Of a stretch of DNA of 64,000 bases, positions 21,421 through 32,277 are shown one piece after another (the first letter of the stretch is position 1; the number at the start of each line of letters is the position of its first letter). The position numbers were made by a program, and so were the translations under genes. The DNA comes from Siphonodentalium dalli. Taxonomy: Eukaryota > Mollusca > Scaphopoda > Gadilida > Siphonodentaliidae. Location: positions 253,775,582-253,839,581 of the forward strand of contig CP136061.1 in the NCBI GenBank assembly GCA_032622095.1. The letters run 5' to 3'. The notes beneath the pieces were generated by a model. That model made no database searches and was not told the DNA's origin. It saw only the letters and a list, made by a program, of their open reading frames with translations.

Positions 21421-22143
21421 GTCGTTGCTCCCAGTGAAATATTTCAAGGATCTTTTAGTTTTCCTGATATGGATAATGAGTAGAGTGTTGTAGGATGCAA
21501 TAATGATGACTGGAATCTATGAATACTTGACAACATCTATCCAAAACCAGACGTTGTCCATAAACCAGACATACTCTATCGCCCCGGTAGGGATGCATAT
21601 CACCGATTGATTATCAGAACCCGTAGATAATTGTAGTCCATATAAAAAGTGACAATTCGCCAGCGAACAACCAATTACAACGAACACAATTTCACAGAAG
21701 ACCGACTTCTTACCGGAAAATAATGAGTTGTTCAGATGACAACATACGTGAATAGTTCGATCAACAGTTAACACGGCGAGGATCCAGACGGACACATCTG
21801 TAGAAGAATATATAAGAAATAAATATACTTTACAAGATGCGTCACTCACGGTAACGATATTCCAATGGGCTATTCTGCCGATCGCATCGGGTAGCAAATC
21901 GATGTACAGTACAACAAGGTCTGCTATCGCCAATGCCATAAATAACAACGAGGACCGTTTTACGCTCATCGTCGGACGAGAAAATACAATTAATATCAAA
22001 AGATTTCCGATAGTTCCAACGCATAGAAGTAGTAATTGAATCATTCCAATAGTCATATTCCCGGTGTCGGAGACTGTGAGATTCCTGTTTTCGATGACTG
22101 TATCATTGGAAGTTAAATTATTAGAGTACTGTTGGCTTTCCAT
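21421..22143 (-). pseudogene. GPCR copy C, N-terminal half (split and with a nonsense codon)
   Basis: Starts at an ATG at 22143 (MESQQY). Then come NxS/T sequons, TM1 GTIGNLLILIVF, TM2 MALAIADLVVLY, TM3 with SCKVYLFLIYSS and VDRTIHVCCH, TM4, loop 2 with CIPTGAIEY, and TM5 ending WIDVVKYS. An in-frame TAG (stop at 21517) then replaces the residue that is I or F in paralogues. Translation past it continues correctly (IPVIIIASYNTLLIIHI… to KYFTGSND) up to the insertion at 21420. The copy therefore carries two lesions: a nonsense codon in TM5 and the FB1 insertion in loop 3. If the nonsense codon is recent, the gene may have been lost only lately. Confidence 0.85.
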
Positions 22144-22430
22144 TTCTCGGTGTAGTGCGTACAGTACTCGCTCCTATCTATCAAACGTTATGTTATATCT
22201 CGTCCAAAGAATGGCATATACCTTTCATGTGGTGGTAATTACATTCGGGCGAAACGATATTGAAATTCTCCGAATGAGAGATTCCAAGTGTGCAAGTGCT
22301 ATTGTTACATTCGAGAAACTGAGAAATCAATCTTTCAAATTAATTATTCAATTGTGACATTATAAGTGACATTGCATATTCGACCGGATACTCCGCCATG
22401 TGTTCTATCTATCTATCTATCTATCTACTT
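22144..22430. promoter_or_regulatory. GPCR copy C upstream flank, shared with copy D
   Basis: Aligns with 50900-51180 (CTCGCTCCTATCTA / CTCGTTCCTATCTA; TTCGGGCGAAACGATATTGA; TTCGACCGGATA). It is unlike the flank of copies A and B, so it marks the C/D subfamily. A TATC microsatellite (about 22408-22428) interrupts it. Confidence 0.55.
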
Positions 22431-22727
22431 GATACTCCATCGCCCTCAATGTGCTGAGGATTATGTGGAGGTCCAGGTGCTACCACGACCGAGTAACTTT
22501 ATAACCCTATGGTGCACACACCAAGGCGTATACACGGGTCAGCCATTAATGTCCGCGCCCGATCGGACAGCGTGCTGCATCCACGACAACATACCTGGAC
22601 AAGTGTTGTAATGGGGGAAGTCGGCATTTTTGCATTCGGATCTTTATTCGGTGATCTCGAATGAGACTTTTCAGCCTGACAAACTTGGTATCTGACCGAC
22701 TTCAGATTTTTGTCAGAATACCCAGAA

Positions 22728-22944
22728 TAATAAGTATAATGAGTTCCCACCCACCACCCCATCCCGCCACCCATAGTATCTTATGCGCCACAGGCGCCCG
22801 TATAGAGGCTACTGCCCACATAAATAATAAGTATAATGAGTTAACACCCACCACCCCATCCCGCCATCCATAGTATCTTATGCGCCACAGGCACCTGTAT
22901 AGAGGCTACTGCCCACATAAATAATAAGTATAATGAGTTGCGAT
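22728..22944. repeat. ~107-bp tandem duplication
   Basis: AATAATAAGTATAATGAGTT, then CACCCACCACCCCATCCCGC and CTTATGCGCCACAGGC, occurs twice plus a partial third start at about 22922. Differences between units are few, so the duplication is recent. No coding role. Confidence 0.85.
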
Positions 22945-23099
22945 ACCCGGTCCGATAGCACGAGAGACAGTACGCTAATTGATGTTTCGCTTCATTTATT
23001 ATCATATGCCCTGTCCGGTTTGTCACTATAACAGCACAATCTTTGGACAACGCAATTACGATAAACGGGGGTTTGATGGTCAGATATCGCCTTTCAAAA

Positions 23100-23545
23100 G
23101 ATGAAGTTTTAACATGTTGTCAGTCATATATCTATGTATATATAGCCCGTCGTCTGTGTGTGTGTAACTCAGTCACGATTTTGGCGCGTTAATAACATTT
23201 CAACCATGCGTCCAATTTAGCCCAAATTTGGAAAACTGCCCACTGTGTGTCATTGAAGACGCAGATGCACGCCGATTGGTTAAAGAAAACATGAGATAAA
23301 ACACTGGAATCCATATCTATATTTAAATCCAATTTATATATTAATCTAATCTGAAAAATTATAGTGAAATATTTAAATTCTTTATGTAGCCATTATTGAT
23401 TGTATTTTGTCATTCAGGGGTGCCGGGCCGACGGCCATCATAGGCCACGACACTCCACACAATACACATATAAATTCACTTATATTATAATGTATTAATG
23501 TATAATGTATTGTGAAATAAAATATTATCCTATCCTATCCTATCG
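23100..23545 (+). mobile_element. SINE/LINE-like fragment ending in a (TATCC)n tail
   Basis: Begins at or near TATATAGCCCGTCGTCTGTG and TAACTCAGTCACGATTTTGG. It ends in GAAATAAAATATTATCCTAT followed by TATCC repeats at 23523-23541. A simple-repeat 3' tail is typical of non-LTR retroelements and their SINEs. No internal promoter could be confirmed. At its start, a single GTTTTAACATGTTGTCAGTC unit matches the minisatellite at 51221. Confidence 0.4.
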
Positions 23546-23779
23546 TCCCCAAATGCCGTATTTGCACTCATGAAGACACTATTTCTTATGACGTGTGTCC
23601 AAATGACGTCATGTGATGTCGTACACAAACCCACAGTTGCGTTGGTATCGCATTGACAAAATCCACATGCGCTGAACAAAGGCACTGTTGGAAATGGGCG
23701 CTATACATTAATTTGTTAGTTCAGGTTGAGTATGAATATAAGTTTAATATGCAGAGTTTATGCCAAAAGTAGAATTTAA

Positions 23780-24064
23780 ATATTTGTTTGATGAATTTAA
23801 AAGATGCCAAAATGTTTCGATAGGATCATCACCAGTTGTAGAGTGCTGACTATGTGCCTTGCCAAGACTATGCCACGTTATGATTCGGCTAGTTACCTGC
23901 AAGACGTTGTACTTAAGCCAGCCAGCGTGAACCAGTGTTTTACCCGTGATCCTGCCTAAAACACCGACGGAACATAGCTTCCATGAGGCATATGATGAAA
24001 TTTGTCCGACCCGTAATAACACTAATATACTGTTCTGATACAACAAGTATATGTATGGACACTG
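23780..24064 (+). repeat. Segmental duplicate, partner of 13320-13965 (left piece)
   Basis: Matches 13330-13600 in order and orientation (ATGTTTCGATAGGATCATCA, CAAGACGTTGTACTTAAGCC). It breaks off at 24064, where the hAT-like element starts. Confidence 0.75.
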
Positions 24065-24775
24065 TCAGAGACGTGGTGACAGGGGGTTGGGGTGTCTCAG
24101 CCCCCCCCCCCCAACTTTGGTCAAAATTTTCAACAGTTGGAAATTTCATACCTGACACAACATTAGTTGGAAATTTCACACCAACAATAGGTTGAAAATG
24201 TTCTTGTAGTTTGATTTTCAAACAATTTATTGGGGAATTTATTGTTTTTGGACCAATATTTGGATATTTTCCTTCTGTTGGTCAAACTTTTGGACTGAAA
24301 TGGCCATCAGAAATTTTCCAACCTTAGGGGTGTCAGGTTGGAAATTTCCAACACTTGGAAAGCTTGTGTCCTGGTCCCTCCCCAATGACCAGTCAAAACC
24401 TTCTAGTTAATATAAGAAAACAATACTTTCCTACATTTGGTCAAAATTGTCACTGGAATTGTCATCAGTTGGAAATTTTCCAACTCTATGAATGCTTGAT
24501 GCTAGTCTGAATGCTAGGATTTTCTTGTTCAGATTTCAAAATTTTTGCAAACCGGGCCGAACCATGGTCGATAAAAACTGCTAATGAGTTTAAGAAAACA
24601 ATATTTTACTACATTCGGTTAAAATTATTGACTGAAATGGTCATCAGTTGGAAAATTTTCAAACTAATGGAGAGTATGAGGTTTGAAATTTCCAACACTA
24701 GAAAAGCTTGAGGTCAGTCTAGATGCTAGGATTTTGCGATTTTCTTGTTTAGTTTTCTTGTTTAGTTTTCAAAAC
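24065..24775 (+). mobile_element. hAT-type element, copy 2 (3'-truncated or deleted)
   Basis: The left end CAGAGACGTGGTGACAGGGGG corresponds to the terminus of the element at 4305. The interior (poly-C run, CAACAGTTGGAAATTTC, AACCATGGTCG) runs parallel to it. The right terminus is missing or unrecognisable; host duplicate sequence resumes at about 24780. No transposase. Confidence 0.65.
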
Positions 24776-25097
24776 AAATGTATAGTAGAATAGTTTGTCA
24801 GCCACCATAAAAGTGCGCAAGATAAATCCCAAACTGTTCTTTGCTCGGTGCCAGTCATCATATACCATTATGTACAAAGGTGGGCATGGACAGGTATATA
24901 CAGGTGTAGTCTTGAATCTTGGAATTGTCCTAGCCTTACGTGGTACGAAACTAAGTGGACATTTTATCGCATGTAAATCGGTAAACATTAGTATCACAAG
25001 ATAGTCAAGTTAAATATGTATTAGCAGAAGGTAGTCAACATAGTCAAGTTAATTATGATACATGTAGGTTTGGAGTGTTCTGATCCCGAAAATATTA
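24776..25097 (+). repeat. Segmental duplicate, partner of 13320-13965 (right piece)
   Basis: GTTTGTCAGCCACCATAAAA, AATTGTCCTAGCC, TGATCCCGAAAA match 13715-13965. It is broken at 25098 by a MITE fragment. Confidence 0.7.
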
Positions 25098-25307
25098 CTC
25101 ATGTTTGTCTGGGGCTCTGTATGTGTGAAATTATAAAATTGTTAAAGAATACAAGAAAAAATTATTAAAATTGTAAAAAATTGTTAGGCCAATGCATTCT
25201 CTTATATATGCGAGGCGACCTATGGTCGACTCGCATATATAAGAGAATGCATTGGCACAGGGTAAAAAAATCCCGACTTACGACTGGATTTGATATGGCG
25301 GGTCACA
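25098..25307 (+). mobile_element. Three-hairpin MITE, 3' half
   Basis: Starts inside the central hairpin (CTCATGTTTGTCTGGGGCTC), contains the right-hand palindrome and ends with TATGGCGGGTCACA. The left half is missing. Confidence 0.85.
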
Positions 25308-25309
25308 AA

Positions 25310-26130
25310 TTACTACCCGGTATATCTCAGTTTATGTCACTCCAACATTCTAATATTGGTCCGAAAGTTTTATTTCGTTTTTCCGGGGTGGATGTCGAAA
25401 AATGGTCGAAAAAAACTTTGGATCAAGGGATGGGTGGTTCCCAAAATTCGCCAAAGGTAAAAGTATATCATACGTATCTGAAATGTCCGACACCCCCTAC
25501 CATGTATATAAAACCCTATTTCTTTGCACCAGAGAATATTGCTGAGCGGTTGTACTGGGCTATCATATTACCGCCGTAATTTGATATGTTACTCATTTTA
25601 AATTTGTGCAATCAAAGAAGGAATAACTCCGCCAAAGTACATTGGACCGTGACCATTTTCGAACTTTACCTGCGTTTTCCCAATTGTGAACCACATATCC
25701 AATTTCAAGAAATTATGTTGACTATTGCTCAAGTTATCAAATGGGCAACACAAAAACTGCGTTTAAAGTCGAATAAGTCCAGTTGTTGGAAATTTATGTC
25801 AAACATCCCGAAAAAAAAAAATATCTCCACCTCTACTAATAATACTATTGACAAGTAAGGAAAGCTGGTCACCTGATAACTTTGTACCGGACCCCCCCCC
25901 CCCCCCCATTTACCATGTCACCGCTCGTTTCGTGTTCAATTACAACAATAAAAACACTAATTTCATAAAAGTATCACTTCCTAGTAATAAAATATATATT
26001 TCATTTCATGTTTACCGTAAGTGGAGTAGCAAATTATCACTTTATAATTACGTTTATCGCATAAAACGTCCCAAACAACAGCGGCTCACTGATTCCACGA
26101 GTCGCCATCCAAGAGTCAAGGGCAGATAAT
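25310..26130 (+). repeat. Left inverted arm flanking the SGNH-like ORF
   Basis: The part from about 25740 to 26130 is the inverted counterpart of about 27995-28300: TCCACCTCTACTAATAATAC, AATAAAATATATATTTCAT, CACGAGTCGCCATCCAAGAG. It is interrupted by about 100 bp not present in the other arm, including a poly-C run at 25889-25906. The arm may include the end of a coding region, because a peptide ending TSTNNTID is readable in both arms. Confidence 0.6.
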
Positions 26131-26458
26131 TTCAAACACTTGTGAAATAAGATAATTTCATCAAAACCAGAATCCGGCAACGGAATTTAAGTCAAGCTTC
26201 TGTCGCGTTGATGTCGAATGACATTGAGATGTGATCTGGTCGCGTCAAAGTCAACATGGAAATTCTCAACGAAGACCAAGTTGATGCATTGAAAATTAAA
26301 ATATCAGACATAACCTTCTGATCAGCGGCCAGTGTGGGACTGAGAAAAGTTACCTTCTGAGTTAAGTACGATTTAGATTCAACTAATTTTTTAAACAAGT
26401 CTGTAGGTAATATGCAAATAACGGAATTATTGTTCTATACACATTTTGTGTGTTCTAA

Positions 26459-27198
26459 TTCAATCATGGAGAAATTACAAAAGGAAAATATACTAAACTA
26501 GAACGCAAAGAAGCTGCGGATAGTGCTACTGGCGAAGGCAGACCAGTGTTCGTAATTTATGGCAGTAAAGGGAGATATTTAGAAGAAATGAAGGAAATCT
26601 ACGATAAACGACGTACTGAATTCTTGTATGTCAGTGGAATGTCTGCAGCCAAATGTTTGAGCAAGCCATTGAATGATAAAAGTATTACTTCAGATAACCC
26701 TGTGGTTGTGATTTGGCTGGGAACATGTGATTTTACCCAAAGTTGGGGAAACTTATTTATTGGAGATCTGGTGCGTGGGTTCACATTAAAAAGGCTATCG
26801 GCAACACATGTGAGCTTCTGGTGAATATAATGGAGAGGAAACCAAGTGCGACAGTCTTTTTTCTCGAGTGCCCGGTGATGAGTATCCATAAATGGAACAC
26901 CATCAATGGATTATTTCGTCCCGGCATTTACCGACAACAAGATCGTGTTCTGAAGAGGGTGATAGAGAACGTCAATGTGCGATTGAATGCATTAAACCCA
27001 CCAGACAACAGGATGCCTAAGATAACACAGGACATACTGACTTCACACAAACAATCCAGACACACCAGAACAAGATATCGATACCAGACGGCGCTACTTC
27101 TGGATGACATACATCCAAGTCGATACCTTTCGAGGTTTTGGTTGTTGAGGTTGATAAGGATAACACGACGCACTTGTTTCAAACGTTCAACTGATTAG
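26459..27198 (+). pseudogene. SGNH/GDSL-hydrolase-like domain, frameshifted
   Basis: One frame runs from 26459 to 26824. It reads GRPVFVIYGSKGRYLEEM, then VVVIWLGTCDFT. A second frame from 26743 to 27198 continues with LLVNIMERKP, VFFLECPVMSIHKWN, and DDIHPSRYLSRFWLLRLIRI. The order fits an SGNH-fold hydrolase-like domain: a YGS turn near the nucleophile block, a W-x-G-T-C-D block, and a D-x-x-H block (DDIH) near the end. Such domains are found as accessory ORFs in some invertebrate retroelements, so a mobile-element origin is possible. The switch of frame lies around 26770-26825 and breaks the gene. No start codon with good context was found upstream; the frame opens after a TAA at 26456. 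I could not confirm catalytic residues by alignment. Confidence 0.5.
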
Positions 27199-27990
27199 TG
27201 CGGCAGCAGTGGACAGAGTTGATGGCACCGAAGAATATACGGTTATACCCGTGTACGAACATACCGCGTGTGATATGTGGCTGGTCGCTATCCACATAAT
27301 AACTGCAAGTATTGCCTTTCGGTTCTGGTATGAACGCCACCATAACTACATGCATCACAATTTCGATTAAAGGAGGACTGTACCGTAATTCCGATCATTT
27401 ATGGAAGGGACCATCTACTGTTATACTCAACAGAATATATGCAACAAATGAATGCATGTGAGTCATGGATGAGTGCAAATTACACTCATGTGCTCTATGA
27501 ACGATGCGAACAACATGGTAATTATAATGAATTTATGACACATGAGTCTATTTTTCACTAATCCATGGCTCCAATTCATTCATTTGGTGCATATATTATG
27601 TTGAGTATAAAAGGATATTATCCCATAAATGGCCGGAATTTGTGTACAGTACCCCTTTAATTAAGTGTACAATAGATAGTCTATGACCAGGCCATATCAC
27701 TCTGACAGTTGTGATTCAAGACTGAGACTTGAAGAGAAACTATTGCTGAGGGCGATTTCAAAATGTTTATGAACAAAATGCTGAATCACCTTATTTGTAT
27801 ATGTATGTCATTTTATAAAGAGTATTATTATATTCAAACCGATTGCATGTTTTACACTACATGTATACTATATATATAGTATAATTATACACGTGGGCTA
27901 ACGAATACGCGACCGTACTAGCATTTCAAATTTTAATTTTGAATTTCGCGCGCAGTTTGCGGACAGCGCGACATTTTCGATTCGTTACAT
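27199..27990. other. No gene recognised
   Basis: Nothing identified apart from an AT palindromic stretch near 27870-27890. Confidence 0.4.
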
Positions 27991-27994
27991 TCGA

Positions 27995-28370
27995 TCCGCG
28001 CTTTAGATTTTCTTGAAACTGCCCTTGACTCTTGAATGGCGACTCGTGTAATCGGCGAGCTGCTCTTTTGTGGGAAGTTTTATGCGATAAAAGTAATTAT
28101 AAAGTGATAATTTGCTACTGCACTTACGGTAAACATGAAATAAAATATATATTTTATTACTAGGTGACTAGCTTTCCCTGTATGTCAATAGTATTATTAG
28201 TAGAGGTGGCGATATTTATTTTTTCGGGGTTTTTGCACAAATTTCCAACAAATGCGGCTCCGTCAAACATCATTGGCATGTCACCATCTTCGAACTTGAC
28301 ATGCTCGTTCTCAAATTTCAACTGAATACCAAATCCCATGGACGGCGGACGACCGGACACGACCATACAC
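27995..28370 (-). repeat. Right inverted arm, with a short peptide frame
   Basis: Inverted copy of 25740-26130. On the minus strand the frame at 28160-28366 is open for 68 codons and reads FENEHVKFEDGDMPMMF, later NIATSTNNTIDIQGKLVT. Its other-arm equivalent is degraded. No family recognised; it may be the C-terminal end of a lost protein of the element. Confidence 0.55.
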
Positions 28371-28690
28371 GCGTACGGACATGCTGATTATAATATTCCT
28401 CCGAAATATTTGGGGGAACTCTACAATGGAATATGCGAACAATATTGGTAATTTGTTTCGAATGCAGTGCTGGTTTCGACCCAATTTTCCATTGATATCT
28501 GATAGACCATGCATGACTGAGTTATCTGTGCGAATGAACAGAATGCCACTATTTCCCGAAAAAAAAACAAGACAGAAAGAAAGGTTAACTCCTCCACGGA
28601 AAAAAATATAAAGTCATTATACCATTCCGTTGTCATGGAAACAGGAATTGTAGTACCTTCTGTCAACTTGTATTGGTCTATGGGCCAGAC
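28371..28690. other. Sequence beyond the right inverted arm
   Basis: No convincing gene. Overlapping open frames on both strands are mutually exclusive and show no signature. Confidence 0.4.
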
Positions 28691-28945
28691 TCACTCGTCG
28701 GTACCAAAATTCAGGGCAAATTGCCACCTATATATTTTGAAAGTCCTCACCATCATCACCATAGCATGAACAAGAATGAATGATAACAATTTCAAATGCA
28801 TGGCTTTATATGAGAAACAGGAGTTTGAAATAATGAATAACAGTTTAACTGCTGCTGCTTTCCGTATACGACACAAGAGCGTCACTGCAAATATACCGAA
28901 GCCTGTCGTAACGTCGGCTGATAGAAAAGCGACGTAGATCTTCAT
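28691..28945 (-). pseudogene. Possible GPCR-like transmembrane fragment
   Basis: A minus-strand frame of 84 codons is strongly hydrophobic. It contains ADVTTGFGIFAVTLL, which resembles the end of a class A TM2 (ADL-type motif), and a second hydrophobic stretch with LLSFILVHAMVMMV. It is not an alignable copy of the receptor family elsewhere in this window. It could be one exon or a relic of another receptor, or a chance hydrophobic frame. Confidence 0.2.
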
Positions 28946-29256
28946 ATTCAGTCTTTCGAATGCCTATTATAAAATCGAACTTTATTTATGGCATACATTT
29001 GAGTGGTATATTGATACATACGTACACATTATAGTTATAGTATATGCCATGACACACATTCGAAATATACATCAGTGCTCAAAGAGATGGACCATAACCA
29101 GAAATATCAGCAATGCGATCGAGGACCAACAATGTTTTGTAGGTGCTGCGGAGGGGATGTCTATCGGCAAATGCTTAGCTCGAATTTGATATGTTAAATA
29201 TATGACTGTGACTAACATAACAAAGCTCTTGTATTAGATATCGCGTTTTATATAAT
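28946..29256. other. No gene recognised
   Basis: No feature seen. Confidence 0.4.
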
Positions 29257-29927
29257 ACTAGCAGGTGACCTGACTTCTTCCGGACTTTGACCTCTAATTG
29301 ACCGTTTTGAAGGTCAAGGTCAGGTCGAGGTCACGATTTGACCCGTCGAAAACACTCCCCGACAAAAGTATCCCTAGGTATCTAATTTCGTCGAAATCCG
29401 TTAATTGTTTCATTTAATTTGAGTTAATTTTGCCTTTTTAATCAAGAGAAATGATGGTACCCGTCCCGTGATGGTACCCGTCCCTAAAAGAGGTACGTTT
29501 GTTGTTAACCGTTTCAAGGTGAAGATCACCTCGGGCGGAGAAACTTACCCGATGAAAATCTCCCCCGTTCCTTGGAACCCCTAAGTACGAAGACAGAAAT
29601 AAGAATCACACAACACGCTCATGTCTGGACACAGACACACTCACGTCTGGCCCCAGACATAAGAAGCACACTACACGCATACGCTCTTTATCAACGACAC
29701 TGCGGATAAAAACGCTCTTTAACTATCAACGCGATTAAACCCACAGTGACAATGCGGTGACGGGGGATTGGAGAATGAGTGCTCTGATGTTCTCAGAAGC
29801 GGTGCGATGACACTCCATCTGAGATTTTACCCTTATATAGGAAGTTTGGGCTCAATCCGTCCGGCAGTTTTCCCGGCCATAGCTAACAGACAAACAAACA
29901 GAAGTCCCAAAATATATATTAGACTAG
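29257..29927 (+). mobile_element. Dispersed element beginning ACTAGCAGGTGACC, with no internal repeats
   Basis: Starts CTAGCAGGTGACCTGACTTC. It ends with CAAACAAACAGAAG and AAAATATATATTAGACTAGC, where the next element begins. It contains GAAGGTCAAGGTCAGGTCG. Terminal CTAGC, the ACAGACAAACA tract and an ATATATA border are shared with the 122-bp elements that follow, so they form one superfamily chained head to tail. No ORF. Confidence 0.6.
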
Positions 29928-31245
29928 CAGGTTAGCCCGCCACTGGCGGCAATCGTCAGAAGCTGTAAATCGGCTCAGCGGATCCCGATATATGAGTTCA
30001 AGGTCATTTGAAGGCCGATGTCACGCCGCACGGGCAAACGGATGGGCCCATGTTACTCCTCGGGTCAAACTACACTAACACCCGAAAATGGTGGAAATCG
30101 GCCCAGCGGATTCCGATATACGGGTTCAATGTAATTTGAAAGGTCAAGGTCACGCCACACGGGCATCCGGATGTGACAAAATTTCTCAGCGCCTCAAACT
30201 ACCCGTTTCCACCAAACTCGGTGGAAATCGGCTCAGCGGATCCCGATATATGAGTTCAAGGTTATATGAAGGTCAAGGTCGCTCCGCACGGGCAAACGGA
30301 TAGGCCAATGTCACTCCGCGGGTCAAACTACACCAACACCCAAAAATGGTGGAAATCGGCCCAGCGGATCCCGAGATACGGGTTCAATGTCATTTGAAAG
30401 GTCAAGGTCACGCTGCACGGGCATCCGGGTGTGACGAAATTTCTCAGCCCCTCTAACTACCCGTTTCCACCAAACTCGGTGGAAATCGGCTCAGCGGATC
30501 CCGAGATATGAGTTCAAGGTCATTTGAAGGTCAAACTGATAGCCCTATGTTACTCCTCCGGTCAAACTACACCAACACCCCAACAATGGTGGAAATCGGC
30601 CCAGCAGATCCCGAGATAGAGGTTCAATGTCACTTGAAAGGTCAAGGTCACGCCGCACGGGCAAACGGATAAGCCCATGTTACTCCTCGGGTCAAACTAC
30701 ACCAACACCCCAAAAATGGCGGAAATCGGCCCAGCGGATACCGATATACAGGTTCAAGGTCATTTGAAAGGTCAAGGTCACGCCGTACGGGCATCCGTCA
30801 CGCCGCACGGTCACACCCGGATGCCCGTGCGGCGTAACCTTGACCTTTCAAATGACCTTGAACCTGTATATCGGTATCCGCTGGCCGATTTCCACCATTT
30901 TTGGGGTGAAGGTGTAGTTTGACCCGAGGAGTAACATGGGCCTATCCGTTTGCCCGTGCGGAGTAACCTTGGCCTTTCAATAAAATTGCTTTGCGCCTCA
31001 AACTACCCCCACACACCAAATTGGGTGGAAATCGGCTCAGCGGATCCCGAGATATGAGTTGAAGGTCATGGGTTTGAAGGTCAATGTCACGTCGCACGGG
31101 CTCGAAAACGCCGCGACGACCATTCCCGTGTGCTTTTACCCTTAGATTGGAAGTTTGGTCTCGATCGGTCTAGCCGTTTTCGAGTCTATAAAGGACAAAC
31201 ACATATATTTGTATATAACATGTATACGAAGTCTCAAAATATATA
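29928..31245 (+). repeat. ~130-bp tandem repeats with TCAAGGTCA motifs
   Basis: Seven or so units, each with GGTGGAAATCGG(C/T)(C/T)CAGCGG, a GATATA(T/C)(G/A)-type segment, GTCATTTGAAGGTCAAGGTC and GCCGCACGGGCA. The starts at 30091, 30221, 30350, 30480, 30590, 30720 give a spacing near 130 bp. The last unit is followed by an inverted copy (30813-30965) and then a degenerate unit (31020-31100). Non-coding. Confidence 0.85.
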
Positions 31246-32277
31246 ATAGACTAGCCGATGAGCCCGACGTTGTCCGGGCTATTCAAACACAAAATTTCAA
31301 GTCGATAGCTCAACCCAGCCCGACGTTGTCCGGGCTATTCAAGAAAACCAAATTTCAAGTCGATAGCTCTACCCGTTTCCGAGTTCTCGTCTGCGCATGC
31401 GCGAAGCTGGCGTCGCACGGGCTCGGCGACCCGATAAAATTCGTATCCGGGGCAAGATACATTCACATACCAAATTTCAAGTCGATAGCTCCACCCGTTT
31501 CCGAGATCTCGTCTGCGCATGCGCGAAGCTGGCGTCGCACGGGCTCGGCGACCCGATACAATTCGTATCCGGGGCAAGATCCATTCACATAGCAAATTTC
31601 AAGTCGATAGCTATACCCGTTTCCGAGATCTCGTCTGCGCATGCGCGAAGCGGGTGCCGCACGGGCTCGCCAATACGACAACGTTCACCGCCTGGTCAAA
31701 CTACACACACGTACCAAGTTTCGTCCCGATCGGTCGAGAATCGTAGATTTGTATAAATGACAGACAGACAGACAAACAAACAAACAAACAAACAAACAGA
31801 GGTCTTCAAAATATATATGAGACTAGCCGATGAGCCCGACGTTGTCTGGGCTATTCAAAAACCAAATTTCACGTCCGGGCTATTCAAAAACCAAATTTCA
31901 AGTCGATAGCTCTACCCGTTTCAGATATCTCGTCTGCGCATGCGCGAAGCTGGCGTCGCACGGGCTCGGCGACCCGATCAAATTCGTATCCGGGGCAAGA
32001 TACATTCACATACCAAATTTCAAGTCGATAGCTCCACCCGTTTCCGAGATCTCGTCTGCGCATGCGCGAAGCAGGCGTCGCACGGCCTCGGCGACCCGAT
32101 AAAATTCGTATCCGGGGCAAGATACATTCACATACCAAATTTCAAGTCGATAGCTCCACCCGTTTCCGAGATCTCGTCTGCGAATGCGCGAAGCTGACGT
32201 CGCACGGGCTCGGCGACCCGATAAAATTCGTATCCGGGGCAAGATACATTCACATACCAAATTTCAAGTTGATAGCT
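30798..32277 (+). repeat. Tandem duplication, unit 1 (~1.48 kb)
   Basis: Spans the inverted repeat copy and the first 122-bp elements. It is nearly identical to 32278-33735; landmark offsets are 1,484 bp in the first part and 1,458 bp in the last, owing to a 26-bp difference near 31870. Differences are few (single bases near 30961, 32084, the CAAA repeat count and a one-base deletion at about 32978 in unit 2). Confidence 0.9.
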
